DNA of 64,000 nt from Cyanophora paradoxa (GCA_004431415.1 QPMI01000164.1:62001-126000), one strand, 5' to 3'. Positions 9,824 through 23,100 are shown, numbered from the stretch's first letter. Translations and numbers: made by a program. The notes: generated from the sequence alone by a model not told the origin.

Positions 9824-12800
9824 TCAGGCGAAAGAGATGCCGGGGGGCTGGTAGGGCCGCGTGGGCCGCCGGGGGGCCTGCGGCGGGGCGGGCGGGGCGG
9901 AGAGAGGGGAGGCGGGGCCGCCTGCCGTCCCGGGGGCCGGCTGCAGCGCCGGGGTCGGCTGCAGCGCCGGCGGAGAGCTCGCGCTCGAGCTCGAGGCGCC
10001 GGAGGAGCCCTCCGCGGGGCTCGCCGGACCCACCGCGCGCTCGGCCCGCGCCGGCGCCGGCGTCGAGGGGCGGCCCCACGGCGGCCCCCGCCGTGGGGGA
10101 GGATCTGGAGGGCCCGGCGAAGGGGGCGCCGCACAGGGGGCAGCCGTCGGCGAGCGGGCCCGCCCGCCACGCCTCGATGCACGCGCCGTGGAACTCGGAG
10201 CGGTCTGCGAGGGGCGTCGACGTCGGGCGGCGGCGCGGGGCGCGCGCGGGAAGGGCGGGGCGCACGGCGGCAGGCGAGGGCGGAGGCGGCTGGCGGGCCG
10301 GCGGCGAGGGGCTCGAGGCAGATGACGCACTCGGCCGGTGCCTGCTGCGCTGCTGCGGGCGCCGCCTCGAAGCCGTCGGCCGCCTCGTGCCGGTACCTGC
10401 AGCCGCGATCGCGACTCGGCGATCGCGAGTGAGATAAAAGCGAGTTCAACTAGCCCGTCGCACCGACAGCGCGCGCCGACTCGGCAGGCGCCCTTCGCGA
10501 ACAATCGGCAAGGGGCGGGTTGCCGCCGCCGCCGCCCAGAGCCGGCCGCGGGGTCAGCATGCGCATCAGTGGGGGCCGCCGCGAAGCTGCCGCGACCGGC
10601 CGCAGCCGCCTCGTGCCGGTACCTGCCTCGCGGGGTGAGAAAGAAGAACACGAAATTAAAGAGTCGTGCCCCGGCCGGGGCCCGGCATCCGCACCGGCAC
10701 TGCGCGCCTTCGCGGCAGGCGCCCTTTGCGAAGAAGCGGCACGGGACGGCGTGCGCCCCGTGCTTCCGCTGCCGCAGCTCCTCGCGCCGCCGCTGCTCCT
10801 GATCCGCAGCCAGCCGGCGCTCCTGCTCCCGCCGGCGTTCCTGTTGCTGCTGCAGCTGCTCCAGCCTCCGCTGCTCTTTCGTGCGCACCGCCTCCTCCCG
10901 CCGGCGCGCCTCCTCGCGCTGCCGCTCGACCTCGGCCGCCTGGAGCCGCTCCTCCTCCCGCCGCTCCTCCTCTCGCCGCTGCTCCTCTTCCTGCTCCCGC
11001 CGCCGCGCCTCCTCCCGCCCGCGCGCCGCCTTGCTCTGCCTCTCTGCCTCGACCGCCTGTCGTCGCTCCTCCCGCCGCCGGTCCTTGTCCCGCTGCAGCT
11101 CCGCCCGCCGCTCCTGCTCGCGCCGACGCTCCTCTTCCCGCGGCCTCGCTTCCTCCTCCGCCCGCCGCTTCGCCTCCTCGCGCCGCTGCTGGTCTTCTTC
11201 CTGCTTCCGCCGGCGCGCCTCCTTCTGCTGCAGCTGCAGCTGCTCTACCTGCTGCCGCGTCTCCACTGCCCGCCTCGCGCGCATGCGAAACGCCTTCGCC
11301 GTCTCCCCGAGCGACTCTGCAAGAGAGCAGAGCGTCTCCTCCAAACTGTCGCTGCCCTCAGACCCCGCGGCCGCCAACGCGTGCACCAGCACGCACCGGC
11401 GGTAGTCGTCATACTCCGTCTTCGGAATGCATCGCGATCGGAGTGCGCGTGCACGTGCATCCGCGGGCAGTAAGGCAGTGAACTCGCGCTCCATCCTTTC
11501 GGCCTCCAGCGCGGCTTCCTCCAGTTCGCCCACGCCCGCAATGCAGTCTGCCGCCGCGTCAGCGAGGGACGACGGGGTCAGAAAAGCGGGGCGCGGGGCG
11601 GACAGATGCGGAGCATGCGAGCGTCAACGTTGTTTGGCGACCGCTACGAGGCTGTCAGAGATCTAGATGGCATGCACGACGGCATGCACGACGCGACGCT
11701 GATGACCTTCATGATCATAAGAGTGTCGAGGAGCGGGCGGGCGGGGCAAGTAAGTATTCTTATTATAAAATAATTTAAAAAACTAGAGGCTGTCAGATCT
11801 AGATCTAGAGTTAGATTTAAAAACTAGAGGCTGTCAGATCTAGATCTAGAGTTAGATTTGTAGTGGCGGAGTTGAGAACCTCGAGCAGGGCTTCGAGGAG
11901 CGGGCGGGCGCGGGCCCACTGCGAGCCCTCCACGTGCTTCCGAGCCGCCTCCTGCCGTACGGCTGAGTGCATGCCAGAGAGCGGGTGGCGCACGGGCATA
12001 TATAAAAGTACGCACGAGGTCCGCGGCGTCGCAGGCGGCGCGCTCATGATCAGCGCGCTCGGCCTCCCGCCGCACCCGCTCGCGCTCCTCCTCCGGATCC
12101 GCCCGCCGCCGCTCCTCCCGCTCCCGCTTGCGCTCCTCCACACTGCTGGCGAGCGCACAACGCATTAAATTATTGCCTGCAGCTGGTTCGAGCCTGGACT
12201 GGGCACGCCTGGGCGATTCTTGCGCCCGCTTATGCTCCTCCGGCCCCCCGAGAGGCTGCTCACTCTCCGCCCGCTTCGAGGTCAGCTCCGCCCGCGTCTG
12301 CTCCTCCTTTGCCAGCTCCGTTGGCTTCCGCTCCGGATCCTCTGCCTCGTTCGAGGCACAGCTGCAGGACTCGAGCCCTCGGAGAGCGCGAATCTGTCGG
12401 GCGGTGGTGATGAGTGATAGCTGCGGTTGGTGACAAGCAATTTGATTAAAGGCGAAAAGTGGCCACCACGGCCGCGATCGGCACGCCCTGCGGCGGCTGC
12501 CTGTTCACGCGCGTCCAATTTAGAGCAGCCTGCGAAACGCCTTCATGATCAGCTTCTTGACGCATGCAGGGCACGTGCACAGATGCATATGCCGACGCGC
12601 CTTGAAAAATGCTTTGGAAGCCGCGCGGTCGAGGTGAGGGGCCTTCGAATTAGCGAAGACATTCCAAAGTGCAGGAAAGAAATCCGCCAGCTCCGGGCTA
12701 GGGGGGCCCGACTGCAAGGCCGTCTCGAGAATATCCCACGCGCGCTGCATGCACAGAGCATTAACACATGAGATCTAGAGTTGCGCGGGGCGCAGCAAGG

Positions 12801-14696
12801 GACAATTGCAAGGGACAGACGCGGGCGTAAGGTTTGGCCTTCTCGGGCTGATCAGCTTCGAGGTAGAAGTGGGCAAGGAATGCGAGGGCGGAGCTGACGC
12901 GCAAGTGCGTCGGGCCCAGGCGCCGCTCGGTCTCCGACATGAGCCGCTGCGGGGTGCATTGGAGATGTGGACACGGACACAGAGCTGATCACGAGGCACC
13001 TTTGCAGCGTCCTCGGCGGCGGGGAGGTCGCCCAAGACAGCCAAGCAAAACGACATGCGCGTCATGACGTGCTCGAGATCGCCGCGCTCGAGACACTTGT
13101 CGCACACGCGCTCCGCGATCGGCACGGCCATCTGCAGGGCGCAAGCGGATTTAGAGCTTGTCGGGCCTGTGCCCATGAGGCAGGGTCCGGGGCGGGGCCG
13201 AAGCCGACACCTGCTGGAGGTCGAGGACGTGCTGGAGGCGTTCGGCGGAGTGGCGCTCGGACAACTTCATGAGACATGGGACGACGGGGATCTTGCAGCA
13301 GCGCCGCGCGATCCGGCCATCGAAGCCAGCTTCCCGCTCGTGTGCAACGGCGGACTGCGCGCGCGGGGTCGATAATGTTATATATCTATATAAGTATACG
13401 TAAATGCGTATATATACGTAGTTGGAAATTTATTTGATTATTATTAGAGTTGCGCAGGTATATATGCTGCATATGGACACGCCTTGAAGTAGGCCTCGGC
13501 GCTCTCGGCGTCTCCCATTTTCTGCAGGCAGACGCCCAGCATGTACTCCGTCGCAGTCGTCGCCTCGTGCAGCGGTCCCAGGCGCTCCCGCCGGAACGAG
13601 AGCGCCCACTGCGCGCAAAGCGTGAGCTTCAGGCGAGGCCGGGGCCGGGGCCGGGGCCGGTCGCACACGCAGGGCCCGCTTTGTGCGAGTGGAGTCGAAG
13701 TCGCTCCTGTCGACGTACATCTCGCTGAGTGCTTCGGCGTGGTCTCCGAGGGCGCCAGGTTCGGTCGCCGCCCGCAGCCTCGCGTCACCAGCGTAGATTT
13801 CCAGCGCCGACTGTGTATGCACATGCGGAGCGTCCGACTCGTGATCAGAATATAAATGGCGACCGGCTGCAGGCGCGGCGGGGAGGCCTATAGCTAGGCA
13901 CCTCGTACAGTGCGACAGACATATGCATATCCCACTTGGAAATCTCCCGGAGAAGACGGGCGAGGTGGATCGTGCAGGCGGCACTGATGGCATGCGTCGG
14001 CCCGAGGATCGGCACAAGCACCTGCAAAACTTGCTGTGCCGCAGTGCGGGCAGTCGACGCGGAATATTGTTTAGAGCTCTATTGGGGTTCAAATCGAGTC
14101 GAATTTGAATCTGACCTGGATATCCTCGACGTACTGTTTTCTCTCTGCGGATGTCGCTCTCTCGATCGCGGGAGGAAGGTCCATGCGCTGGAGGGCGAAG
14201 ACGAGCTTCTCGCAGTCGCCGCACACGCTGGAGCTATTGCACATGCAGAGGTACCGATGGCCTTCGTATGATGGTATCGACTGCGCATGCAGCGTACGCA
14301 TGGCCGCCCTTGGAAAACGGATGAAGGCCGCAACGACATCGACCTGCTCTCCGCATGCAACACACACACAGAAATTCGAAAATTAAAATGCAAGCTGTAC
14401 ATGTTCTCTTTCGCATCAAGCGGCCGCGGGCGGGCGCGCACCGAGCTCGAGGCCGACTCGGTTGCTGCAGATTCTCCACCGGTGAGAGCTACGCATGCGT
14501 GTGCAGCTGCAGATTTAGATCTAGCGAGCTCGGCGGCTTCAAGAATGCGTGCCCTTAAATCGGGCGGGGCTCGCAAGACATTCGAAGCCAGCTTGTCACG
14601 ATTGCGAATGTCATCCGCTGTGAATTCGAATACGTATGCAGCTGAATCGACGGGCTTCGCGCTGCTGCTGCTGGCGTCCAACATTCGAATTCGCAC
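9824..14696 (-). CDS. TPR-like, coiled-coil, two CCCH fingers, RING-H2, copy B1
   Basis: Same family as A1 but with intact zinc fingers. N-terminal exon from Met at 14696: TADDIRNRDKLASNVL and AAELARSKSAAAHAC. Next come the Cys cluster CMCNSSSVCGDCEKLVFALQ near 14240 and TPR-like exons (EYMLGVCLQKMGDAESAEAY near 13510, RRLGPTHLRVSSALAFLAHF near 12890). A very long Glu/Arg coiled coil follows (about 11290-10790). Two CCCH fingers follow, each completed across an intron: PCRFFAKGACREGAQCR plus YRHEA, and PCRLFAKGACRVGARCR plus YRHEA (C-x7-C-x5-C-x3-H). RING-H2: ECVIC, LACRH, EFHGACIEAW, GCPLCGAPF; stop 9824-9826. CCCH plus RING recalls makorins, but the order and the TPR/coiled-coil body differ. 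A role as an RNA-linked E3 ligase is inferred. Confidence 0.7.
11778..11860. repeat. 41-bp tandem repeat, two copies
   Basis: Two adjacent copies of a 41-bp unit beginning AAACTAGAGGCTGTCAGATC, starting at about 11781 and 11822. The unit contains AGATCTAGATCT. It lies in an intron or spacer of copy B1; single related units occur at the equivalent places near 16630 and 21515 in copies A2 and B2. Confidence 0.75.
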
Positions 14697-15276
14697 TGAA
14701 TTTGATTCGGCCGCGGCCTCCTTGCGATTCCCTCTCGGATAGCGTTTCCTGCGCCGCCCATCAACCAGCGCCAGTGCCCGCCGTCATTCCGCGCGCACGC
14801 GCGTCGGCTCTGAAATTTCGACTCTCACCTCAAACTTCTCCGGCCGGCCCGGCCCGGCTCGCCGATATCAATTTCGCGAGCTCGAGATTGCGTCCGCTGC
14901 TTGCAAGCGCGCCTCCTGGCCCGCGATCGCGAGTTGCAACGCAATTGCAAGCGCCTCCGAAAATTAGGATCGAGGGAGGCGCGAAGTTAAACGGCTGCGC
15001 CGCGAAAATTTGAGGAGGAAGGCGCGGCGTGCATATGAGAGGGGGAATTCAAAGGCCATGGGCTGGGAATTCGAATTTTACGAGGGGGAATTTCGGAAGC
15101 TCGAGGGGAAATCAAATGTATAGGTCTGCGTGGGGGAGCGACCGGAATCGCGGAAATGTTTTAAAGACGGAATGTCATTCGACGGTTCCAATTTTTGCAG
15201 ACGATCGCGAGTGGCCCACTGGCCGGTGCGAGTGGGGCAGAAGTGGGCTAGAGCCATAGCTAGTGGGTCGGCTCGC
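14697..15276. other. intergenic between copies B1 and A2
   Basis: No gene seen. It carries the shared upstream/downstream block of the array (GGGGGAATTTCGGAAG near 15083-15098) and the 3' flank of A2. It probably contains the promoter of B1 close to 14700-14760, but no recognisable element stands out. Confidence 0.45.
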
Positions 15277-18200
15277 TCAGGCGAAGGAGATGCCGGGGGG
15301 CTGGTAGGGCCGCGTGGGCCGCCGCGGCGCCTGCGGTGGGGCGGGCGAGGACGAGGAGAGGGAGGCGGGGCCGCCTGCCGCCCCGGGGGCCGGCTGCAGC
15401 GCCGGGGTCGAGCTCGAGCTTGAGGCGCCGGAGAGGCCCTCCGCTGCCGGACCCGCAGCGCGCTCGGCCCGCGCCGGCGCCGGCGTCGGGGAGCTCGAGG
15501 CAGCGCCCGCGACGGCGGCGGCCGCGGCCGCGGAAGAGGACGGCCCCGCGAAGGGGGCGCCGCACAGGGGGCACCCGGCGGCATGCTTCTCCGCCCGCCA
15601 CGTCGCGATGCACCTCCCGTGGAACTCGAAGCGATCTGCGAGGGGCGTCGGGCGGCGGCGAGGGGCGCGGGGAAGGATGGGGCGCACGGCGGCAGGGGAG
15701 GGCGGCGGGGGGCGGGCCGGCGGAGAGGGGCTCAAAGCATATGGCGCACTCGGCCTCCTCGCGATCGGGGGCCGCCGCGGGCCGGTACCTGCCAAGCAGG
15801 GTGAGATGTTAAAGAAAGGCAAATTGAAATTGGGCAAGCAGCGATCCGATCTCGCGCACGCGCACCGGCAGACGCCCTTCCCCTGCGGCATCTGGCTCCA
15901 CTGCAGCCCCGGATCCTCGCGCCGTCGCTGCCCCGCGGCCAGCCGGCGCTCCTGCTCCCGCCGGCGCGCCTCTCGCTGCTCCTCCAGCCGGCGCTGCTCG
16001 TTAGCGCGCGCCGCCTCCTCCCGCCAGCGCGCCTCCTCGCGCTGCCGCTCGGCCTCGGCCGCCTGGCGCCGCTCCTCCTGCAGACGCTCCTCCTCCCGCC
16101 GCTGCTCCTCCTCGAGCTCCCGCCGGCGCGCCTCCGTGCGCTCCTGCTCCTCCCGCTGCTGCCGCTCGCGCTCGCGCTGCTCGTCCTGAGCCCGCCGCCG
16201 CGCCTCCTCCTCCGCCCGCCGCTTCGCCTCCTCGCGCCGCCGCTGCTCCGCCGCGACGTGGCTCCGCAGGGCCTCCACCCTGCAGCTGCCGCCGCTCTTT
16301 CAGCCTGCTAAGCCCGGCCCGCTAACGCATTTGACAGGGCGGCCGGCGCGCACCGGCGGAGGGAGTCAGCGTTTACGCCCGTCTCGACAGCAACGAGACG
16401 GCGTTCCACCTTGTCAGCCTCCTGCGCGGCCGCCTCGAGCTGGCCCGCCCCCGCCAGGCACTCTGCTACACCGTCAGCAATAATTGACGTCGACAAGCCA
16501 GAAAAGGGGGCGAGGAGCGCACGGATGCGGAGCAGGCGAGCCTCGAAGTCGTCTGGCGAGCGCTGCGTATAAAGAATCAATCTTGGGAAGTTCTTATAAT
16601 TATTCTTACAATAAAATTAAACCAATTAAAGAAACTAGCGGCTGTCAGAGACGGCCGGAAGGCGGCGCTCTAGATCTAGATCGATATATAAATATATCAA
16701 ATCTAGATCTAGATCTTGTAGTGGCGGAGCCGATCGCGAGAACCTTGAGCAGGGCGTCGAGGACCTTCCGGGCGGGGGCCCACTGCGAGCCCTCCACATG
16801 CATTCGAGCCGCCTCCTGCCGAACGGCTCAGTGCATGCCAGAGCGCGGCTGGCACACGGGCATAAAAGCGCGCACGAGGTCGGCGGCGTCGCGGGCGGCG
16901 CGCTCGGCGCGCTCGGCCTCCCGCCGCGCCCGCCCGCGCTCCTCCTCCGCCCGCCGCCGCTCCTCCCGCTCCCGCTTGCGCTCCTTCAGCTTGCGACAGG
17001 TGCTGGCGACGCGGGTGTTAATTTTGCTGCGCGACTCGTGCGCACATGCGCAAAGTCGGCTGCAGCAGTCGGGCTCTCGAGCTCACCTGCATCCGCATTC
17101 GCAGCAGACGTACTGCTCCGGATATCGGTCCTCTTCAACGTGCGTCTGCTCCTCCGGATCCAGCTCTCCCCTGTGCCTCGGGCTTCGCTCCTCCGACTCG
17201 TTCGAGGTCTGCATGCCAGCCTCGAGCTCGTGCTCGCGGAGAGCGCGAATCTGTCGGGCGGTGAGCTGCCGGGGTCATAGCTCAATAGGCAGGAAGGATC
17301 CGGAACAACCACGTCCGGGATCGGAACGCTGGGCGGCGGCTTCTTGTTCGCGCGCGTCCACTCCAGAACGGCCTGTGATCGATAGGCCCCCTCAATTGCG
17401 ATCTCGCGTGGATATTGGGCAGATAGCCGCGGCACGCGCCTTGAAAAAGGCTTTGGCAGGTTCGGCGTGCGGGGCCTTCCGGAAGGCAGTCCAGAGCGTC
17501 GAGAGATAACATCCGAGCTTTGGGCAGGCGGGATCCAGTTGCAAGGCCGCCTCGAGAATCTCCCACGCGCGCTGCGAAAAATCGAATGACATCGATGAGA
17601 TCTAGATCTCGAAACGCCGTCCTGCGAGGCATAGGGCAGGGGACAAACGCGGGCGGAAGGCTCGGCGAGGCCGGGTGCGTTGGAATCGAGGTGGAGGCGG
17701 GCGAAAAGGGCGAGGGCGGAGCCGACGCGCAAGTGCGTCGGGCCCAGCCGCCGCTCGGTCTCCGACACGAGTCGCTGTGCATGCGAGGTGCGTCGGCGAT
17801 CGAGAGACGGAGGCGGATCTTTACGTATTTATACAATTGGCCGTCTAGAGACGGCGGGCGCACCTCAGCGGCGGCGACGGCGGCCGAATAGTCGCCCTGG
17901 GAGATGCACACGAAAGCGATGCCGATCACGACGGTCTCGACATCGCCACGCTCGAAGCAGTCGACGCACACCCGCTCCGCAATCGGTAAGGCCATCTGCA
18001 GGGTGGCGGAAATTAAATATGAATCTAAATTGAAGCGCGCGGAATTCGAAGAAGTCAAGGTATATATATACATATATATAGCTGCAGGTATATATGTATA
18101 GGCACCTGACTGATGTGAAGAGCGCGCTGAAGGCGGCCGGCTTTCGTGTGGCGGTTGGAGAGGATGTTGAGTTTCGGGACGACGGGCAGCTCGTAGCAGC

Positions 18201-19598
18201 GCCCGCCGATCCGCCCCTCGCATCCGGCCTCCCGCTCGTGCGTCAAGGCGGCCTGCAGGGATCCCGGAGTTGACGTCGGCGAATCAAGGTCTAGCTATAT
18301 ATAGGCCGAGGGCTAGTGTTGCATTTGCATACGCATATGCAGGCACGGCTGGGCGCACCATGAAGTAAGCCTCAGCACCGTCGAAGTCTTCGAGATTGTG
18401 CAGGCAGATGCCCAGCCTGCACTCCACCTCAATCGTCAACTCGTGCAGGGGCCCCGGGCTCTCCCGCCGGAACGAGAGCGCCCTCTGCGGACGACGTACG
18501 CGTAGGTTAAAACGTCAAGCAGGAGATGGCGCCGGCGCTATTTAATTTCGGCGCGCGGAAGCGAAAAAGGGGATGTCGACGTCGACGCACGAGGAGAGCC
18601 CGCTTTTCGTTGATGAAGTCTGCTTTTTGACGATACAGCGCGGCGAGGGCCCCAGCATGCTCCCCAAGGGCGCCGGGCTCGGTCGCCGCCCGCAGCCGCG
18701 CGTCACCCTCGTACAGCCAAAGCGCCAGCTGCACATGCACATGCGCACGCATGCGGCGCGCCGTCGATGTCGGCGCGAGACATGAACAGAGACGGGGCCG
18801 CGGGGGGGCCGGGTGTGGCGGGCCGGGGAGGCACCTCGTAGTTCACCATAGCCGCATCGCAGTCGTCGAGCTCGAAGTAAAGGCGGGCAAGGTGGACCGT
18901 ACAGGCGGCGCTGATGGCATGCGTCTGTCCGAGGGTCTGCAAAAACTTGTCCACGAGATACTGCACGAGAATGTTGGCGAGGCAACGAGAGGGAGTGCTA
19001 AGGCTGGACCCGCGGCCGCGGCCCACCTTGATGTCTGCGGTGTACTGGCGGAGCTCCGCTTGGCAAGATGTGATCGGGGAAGGAAGATCGCGCTGGAGGG
19101 CAAAGACGAGCTCCTTGCACCCGGCGCAAACAGCGGAGCTCGAGCACCTGCAGAAGAAACCTTCCCGAACGTGCATGTGGTGAATTTTCGCACACAAAAC
19201 GAGATCCCGCTGATGCCCATCGAGTAAGCCATGGAGCAACGGTGGAACTTCAATGAAGACCGCTCTAGATCTGTCCGAGGCCGAGAACTCGAGCTTTGAC
19301 TGCAGCCACGTATACGTAGGCAGCTGTGGATTAAAATATTCATCCCCGGCCGCGGCCTGCGCGAGTGCGTACGAAGCCTGATTTTGAGTTCGGGGCGCGT
19401 ATATGCATTCAACGGTCTTCGAATAGGAAATTCATCTCGCACCGCTTTCCCAGCAAAGTTAGCTTCAGAGAACGCTCTACAAAGTTTCTCCGCTGCTGCG
19501 GCACCGGCTGCGTTGCGGCTGAATTCGGGCACATTTGCTTCCTCGTTGAATTCGGGCCCTCTGTCCCGCACGAAAACATGGAACACCGCCTCCGACAT
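15277..19598 (-). CDS. TPR-like, coiled-coil, RING-H2 protein, copy A2
   Basis: Closest relative of A1, collinear over about 4.3 kb. N-terminal exon MSEAVFHVFVRDRGPEFNEE from 19598, then the Cys cluster CRCSSSAVCAGCKELVFALQ (about 19150), TPR-like exons (LGQTHAISAACTVHLARLYF near 18910, RRLGPTHLRVGSALALFARL near 17740) and coiled coil (16980-16860 and 16270-15940). The CCCH finger is degenerate (GKGVCR-YRPAAAP) as in A1. RING-H2 residues are CRH across the intron, EFHGRCIATW and GCPLCGAPFAGPS; stop 15277-15279. It lacks or gains 6-bp units relative to A1 at many places, all preserving frame where they fall in exons. A ubiquitin-ligase role is inferred from the RING only. Confidence 0.7.
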
Positions 19599-20184
19599 TC
19601 GAGTTTAATTCTCGAACCGCGGAGGCCTTGCTTCCTGCGCCCGCACATTCTCCAGCGTAAGATCTAGATCTCCACCTCGCATGCGCACCTCGAAGTTCGC
19701 CGAGCTCGCACCTCGAGCTCGAAGACTCTTGAACGCGCCTCTAGATCTTGAGGGACGAGCGCGGCAACGTTAACGTTGACGTAACCCGAATCTAATTGCG
19801 CCGCGCTGCGCAAATGTCAGAGAAGGGAGGCGTGCATCAGATCTAGAGCTCGAGAGTCTTATAATAAATTAGAAATTCAGATCTAGTGCCTCATGATCAG
19901 TCTGGGAATTTTAGAGGGGGAATTTCGGAAGGAATTTAAATGAAGATCCAAAGCTCGAGGGGAAACGTATACGTAGGCCTGGGGGAGCGACCGGAATCGC
20001 GAAAGGCCAGAGCGCGCGCGCGGCTCGCCGGCGCCGTCGATTGAGCGCGCGCGGGGCTCGCTGGGGGAGCGACCGGAATCGGAGCGAAGAATTCAACGGT
20101 TCCAATTTTTGCAAACGAGGGGCCCACTGGCCGGTGCGGGTGAGGTAGAAGTGGGTTAGAACCATAGCTAGTGGGTAGGCTCGC
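19599..20184. other. intergenic between copies A2 and B2
   Basis: No gene seen. It parallels the 9316-9823 spacer: the AACGTTAACGTT stretch near 19768-19780, a Met-initiated MRGGDLDLTLEN frame on the minus strand near 19680 that may be an upstream exon of A2, and the shared block near 19900-20000. Confidence 0.45.
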
Positions 20185-23100
20185 TCAGGCGAAAGAGATG
20201 CCGGGGGGCTGGTAGGGCCGCGTGGGCCGCCGGGCGGCCTGCGGCGGGGCGGCCGCGGGCGGGGCGGAGGAAGGGAAGGCGGGGCCGCCTGCCGTCCCGG
20301 GGGCCGGCTGCAGCGCCGGGGTCGGCTGCAGCGCCGGCGGAGAGCTCGCGCTCGAGCTCGAGGCGCCGGAGGAGCCCTCCGCGGGGCTCGCCGGACCCAC
20401 CGCGCGCTCGGCCCGCGCCGGCGCCGGCGTCGAGGGGGCGGCCCCCGCGGCGGCCCCTGCCGCGGGAGAGGATGGTCCGGCGAAGGGGGCGCCGCACAGG
20501 GGGCAGCCGTCGGCGAGCGGGCCCGCCCGCCACGCCTCGATGCACGCGCCGTGGAACTCGCCGCGGTCTGCGAGGGGCGTCGGGCGGCGGCGCGGGGCGC
20601 GGGGAAGGCCGGGGCGCACGGCGGCAGGCGAGGGCGGCGGGGGGCGGGCCGGCGGCGAGGGGCTCGAGGCAGATGGCGCACTCCGCTGCGGGGGACGCCT
20701 CGGGGCCGTCGGCCGCCTCGTGCCGGTACCTGCGGCCCCGATCGCGAGTGAGATGAAAAGCGATCGCAAGCTCAAGAGGCGAGCCCGTCGCACCGGCAGC
20801 GCGCGCCGGCTCGGCAGGCGCCCTTCGCGAACAATCGGCACGGAGCGGCTTGTCGAAGATGCCGCCCCGAGCCGGCCGCAGCCGCAGCTGCCTCCGCCGC
20901 CTCGGCCTGTGCCGCCTGCCGCAGCTGCTCTTCGCGCCGGCGCTGCTCGAGCCGCTGCGCCTGCTCCCGCCGGCGCGCCTCCTTGCGCGCCTGCTCCTCC
21001 CGCCACAGCTGCTGCCGCCGCTGCAGCTCCGCCTGCCGCTCCCGCTCGCGCCGCTCCTCCTGCGCCCGCCGCCGCGCCTCCTCCTCCGCCCGCCGCTTCG
21101 CCTCCTCGCGCCGCCGCTGCTCCGCCGCGACGTAGCGCCGCAGCTCCTCCACCCTAGCCAGGCTTCCGGGCCTCAAGCGCGTCACGAAGCGCAAGCTAGA
21201 AACTTTGAGGAGCAGGCAGAATGCACCGGCCAGGGTAGTCGGGTTCACCGCCCGAGCCAGCGGCAGTGTCAGCGAGCTCGCGCTCCGCCGCCTCGGCCTC
21301 CTGGAAAGCCGCCTCCAGCTGGCCCGCCCCCGCCATGCACTCTGCCGGCGCCGCGGCGTTATGATCAGCGAGGACCGACAAGCCAGGAAATTTCAAAGTG
21401 GGCGAGGGGCGCACGGATTCGGAGCAGACGAGCCCCAAAGTCGTCGGGCGACCGCTGCGTTTTAACAATTGATTCTTGGTAAGTTCTTATTCTTGCATAA
21501 AATAAATTTAAGAAACGAGAGGCCGTCAGAGACAACCGGAGGGCGGCGCTCTAGATCGATATCTAGATCTTGCAGTGGCGGAGCGGAGAACCTTGAGGAG
21601 GGCGTCGAGGAGCGGGCGGGCGAGGGCCCACTGCGAGCCTTCCACGTGCTTCCGAGCCGCCTCCTGCCGTACGGCTCAGTGCATGCCAGAGCGCGGCTGG
21701 CACACGGGCATAAAAGTGCACACGCGGTCGGCGGCGTCGCGGGCGGCGCGCTCGGCGCGCTCGGCCTCCCGCCGCGCTCGCTCACGCTCCTCTTCCGCCC
21801 GCCGCTGCTCCTCGCGCTCCCGCTTGCGCTCCTCCAGCTTGCTGGCGAGGCGCGTATTAAGTGTTGCCGAGCCAGCAAACTGAAGGAAGGCCCGCTGCAT
21901 GCGCAGATGATGTGGGCCCCCAATCTCGAGCTCACCTGCAGCGGGCGCGCCTGGCCGCTTCCCGCGCCCGCTTGCGCTCCTCCGCCAGCTCGGCCTTCTG
22001 CTCCTCCGCCAGCCGCCGTCGCTCCGCGGCCTCGTCCAGAACCCGGGGGCTCCGGGGGGGAGGCGGGCGGCTCGATGGGGCAGTTGGCGGGGTTGCCGGG
22101 GGAGGCGGGGGGCCCGAGGGGGTAGGGGCGGCGGCGGAGTCTGCAGCTGCAGCTGGGCATGGGGGCGCCCGGGGGTTCCGGGGCGGCGGCGGGGGAGGCG
22201 GGGGGCCCGAGGGGGCAGGGGGGGTGGCGGGGCGTGGAGCTGGAGGCGCCCGGGGGGGAGGCGGGGGGCCCGCGGGGGCAGGAGGCTGCTCACTCTCCGC
22301 CCGCTTCGAATTCAGGTCCGCCCGCGTCGGCTCGAGCTCCTCCTTCCGCCCCGGATCCTCCGCCCCGCTCGAGGGACGGGACTCGAGCTCGCGGAGGGCG
22401 CGAATCTGCCGGGCGGGGACGATCATGATGCATATGAGTGATATCGATATATACAGCTGCGGTCGGTGACTAGCGATATTAATAGTAATTGAAGGCAAAA
22501 AGTGCCCACCACTGCCGCGATCGGCACGCCCTGCGGCGGCTGCCTGTTCACGCGCGTCCACTCCAAAACGGCCTGCGAGTTGCCCTCATGACGCATGCAG
22601 CTGCAGGGCACAAACGCATATGCCGACGCGCCTTGAAAAATGATTTGGCGGCCGCGCGGTCGACGTGCACGGCCTCCGATTTCCCGAAGACAGTCCAAAG
22701 TATAGGAAGAAAGAAATCCCCCAGCTCCGGATCCGGGATGGGGGGGCCCGACTGCAAGGCCGTCTCGAGAATATCCCACGCGCGCTGCAAGCACAGGGCA
22801 TAAACCCATGAGAATTGCGCGGGCGCAGCGAGGTACAATGTGCATACGCGAAGGTAAGGTTTGGCCTTCTCGAGCTGACCAGCGTCGAGGTAGAAGTGGG
22901 CGAGGAATGCGAGGGCGGAGATCATGCGCAAGTGCGTCGGGCCCAGGCTCCGCTCGGTCTCCGACACGAGCCGCTGCGGGGTGCGTCGGAAATATGGACA
23001 AGAATACAGAGCCGAGGCACCTTTGCAGCGTCCTCGGCGGCGGGGAGGTCGCCCATGACAGCCAAGCGAAACGTGATGCCCGTCATGACGCGCTCGAGGT

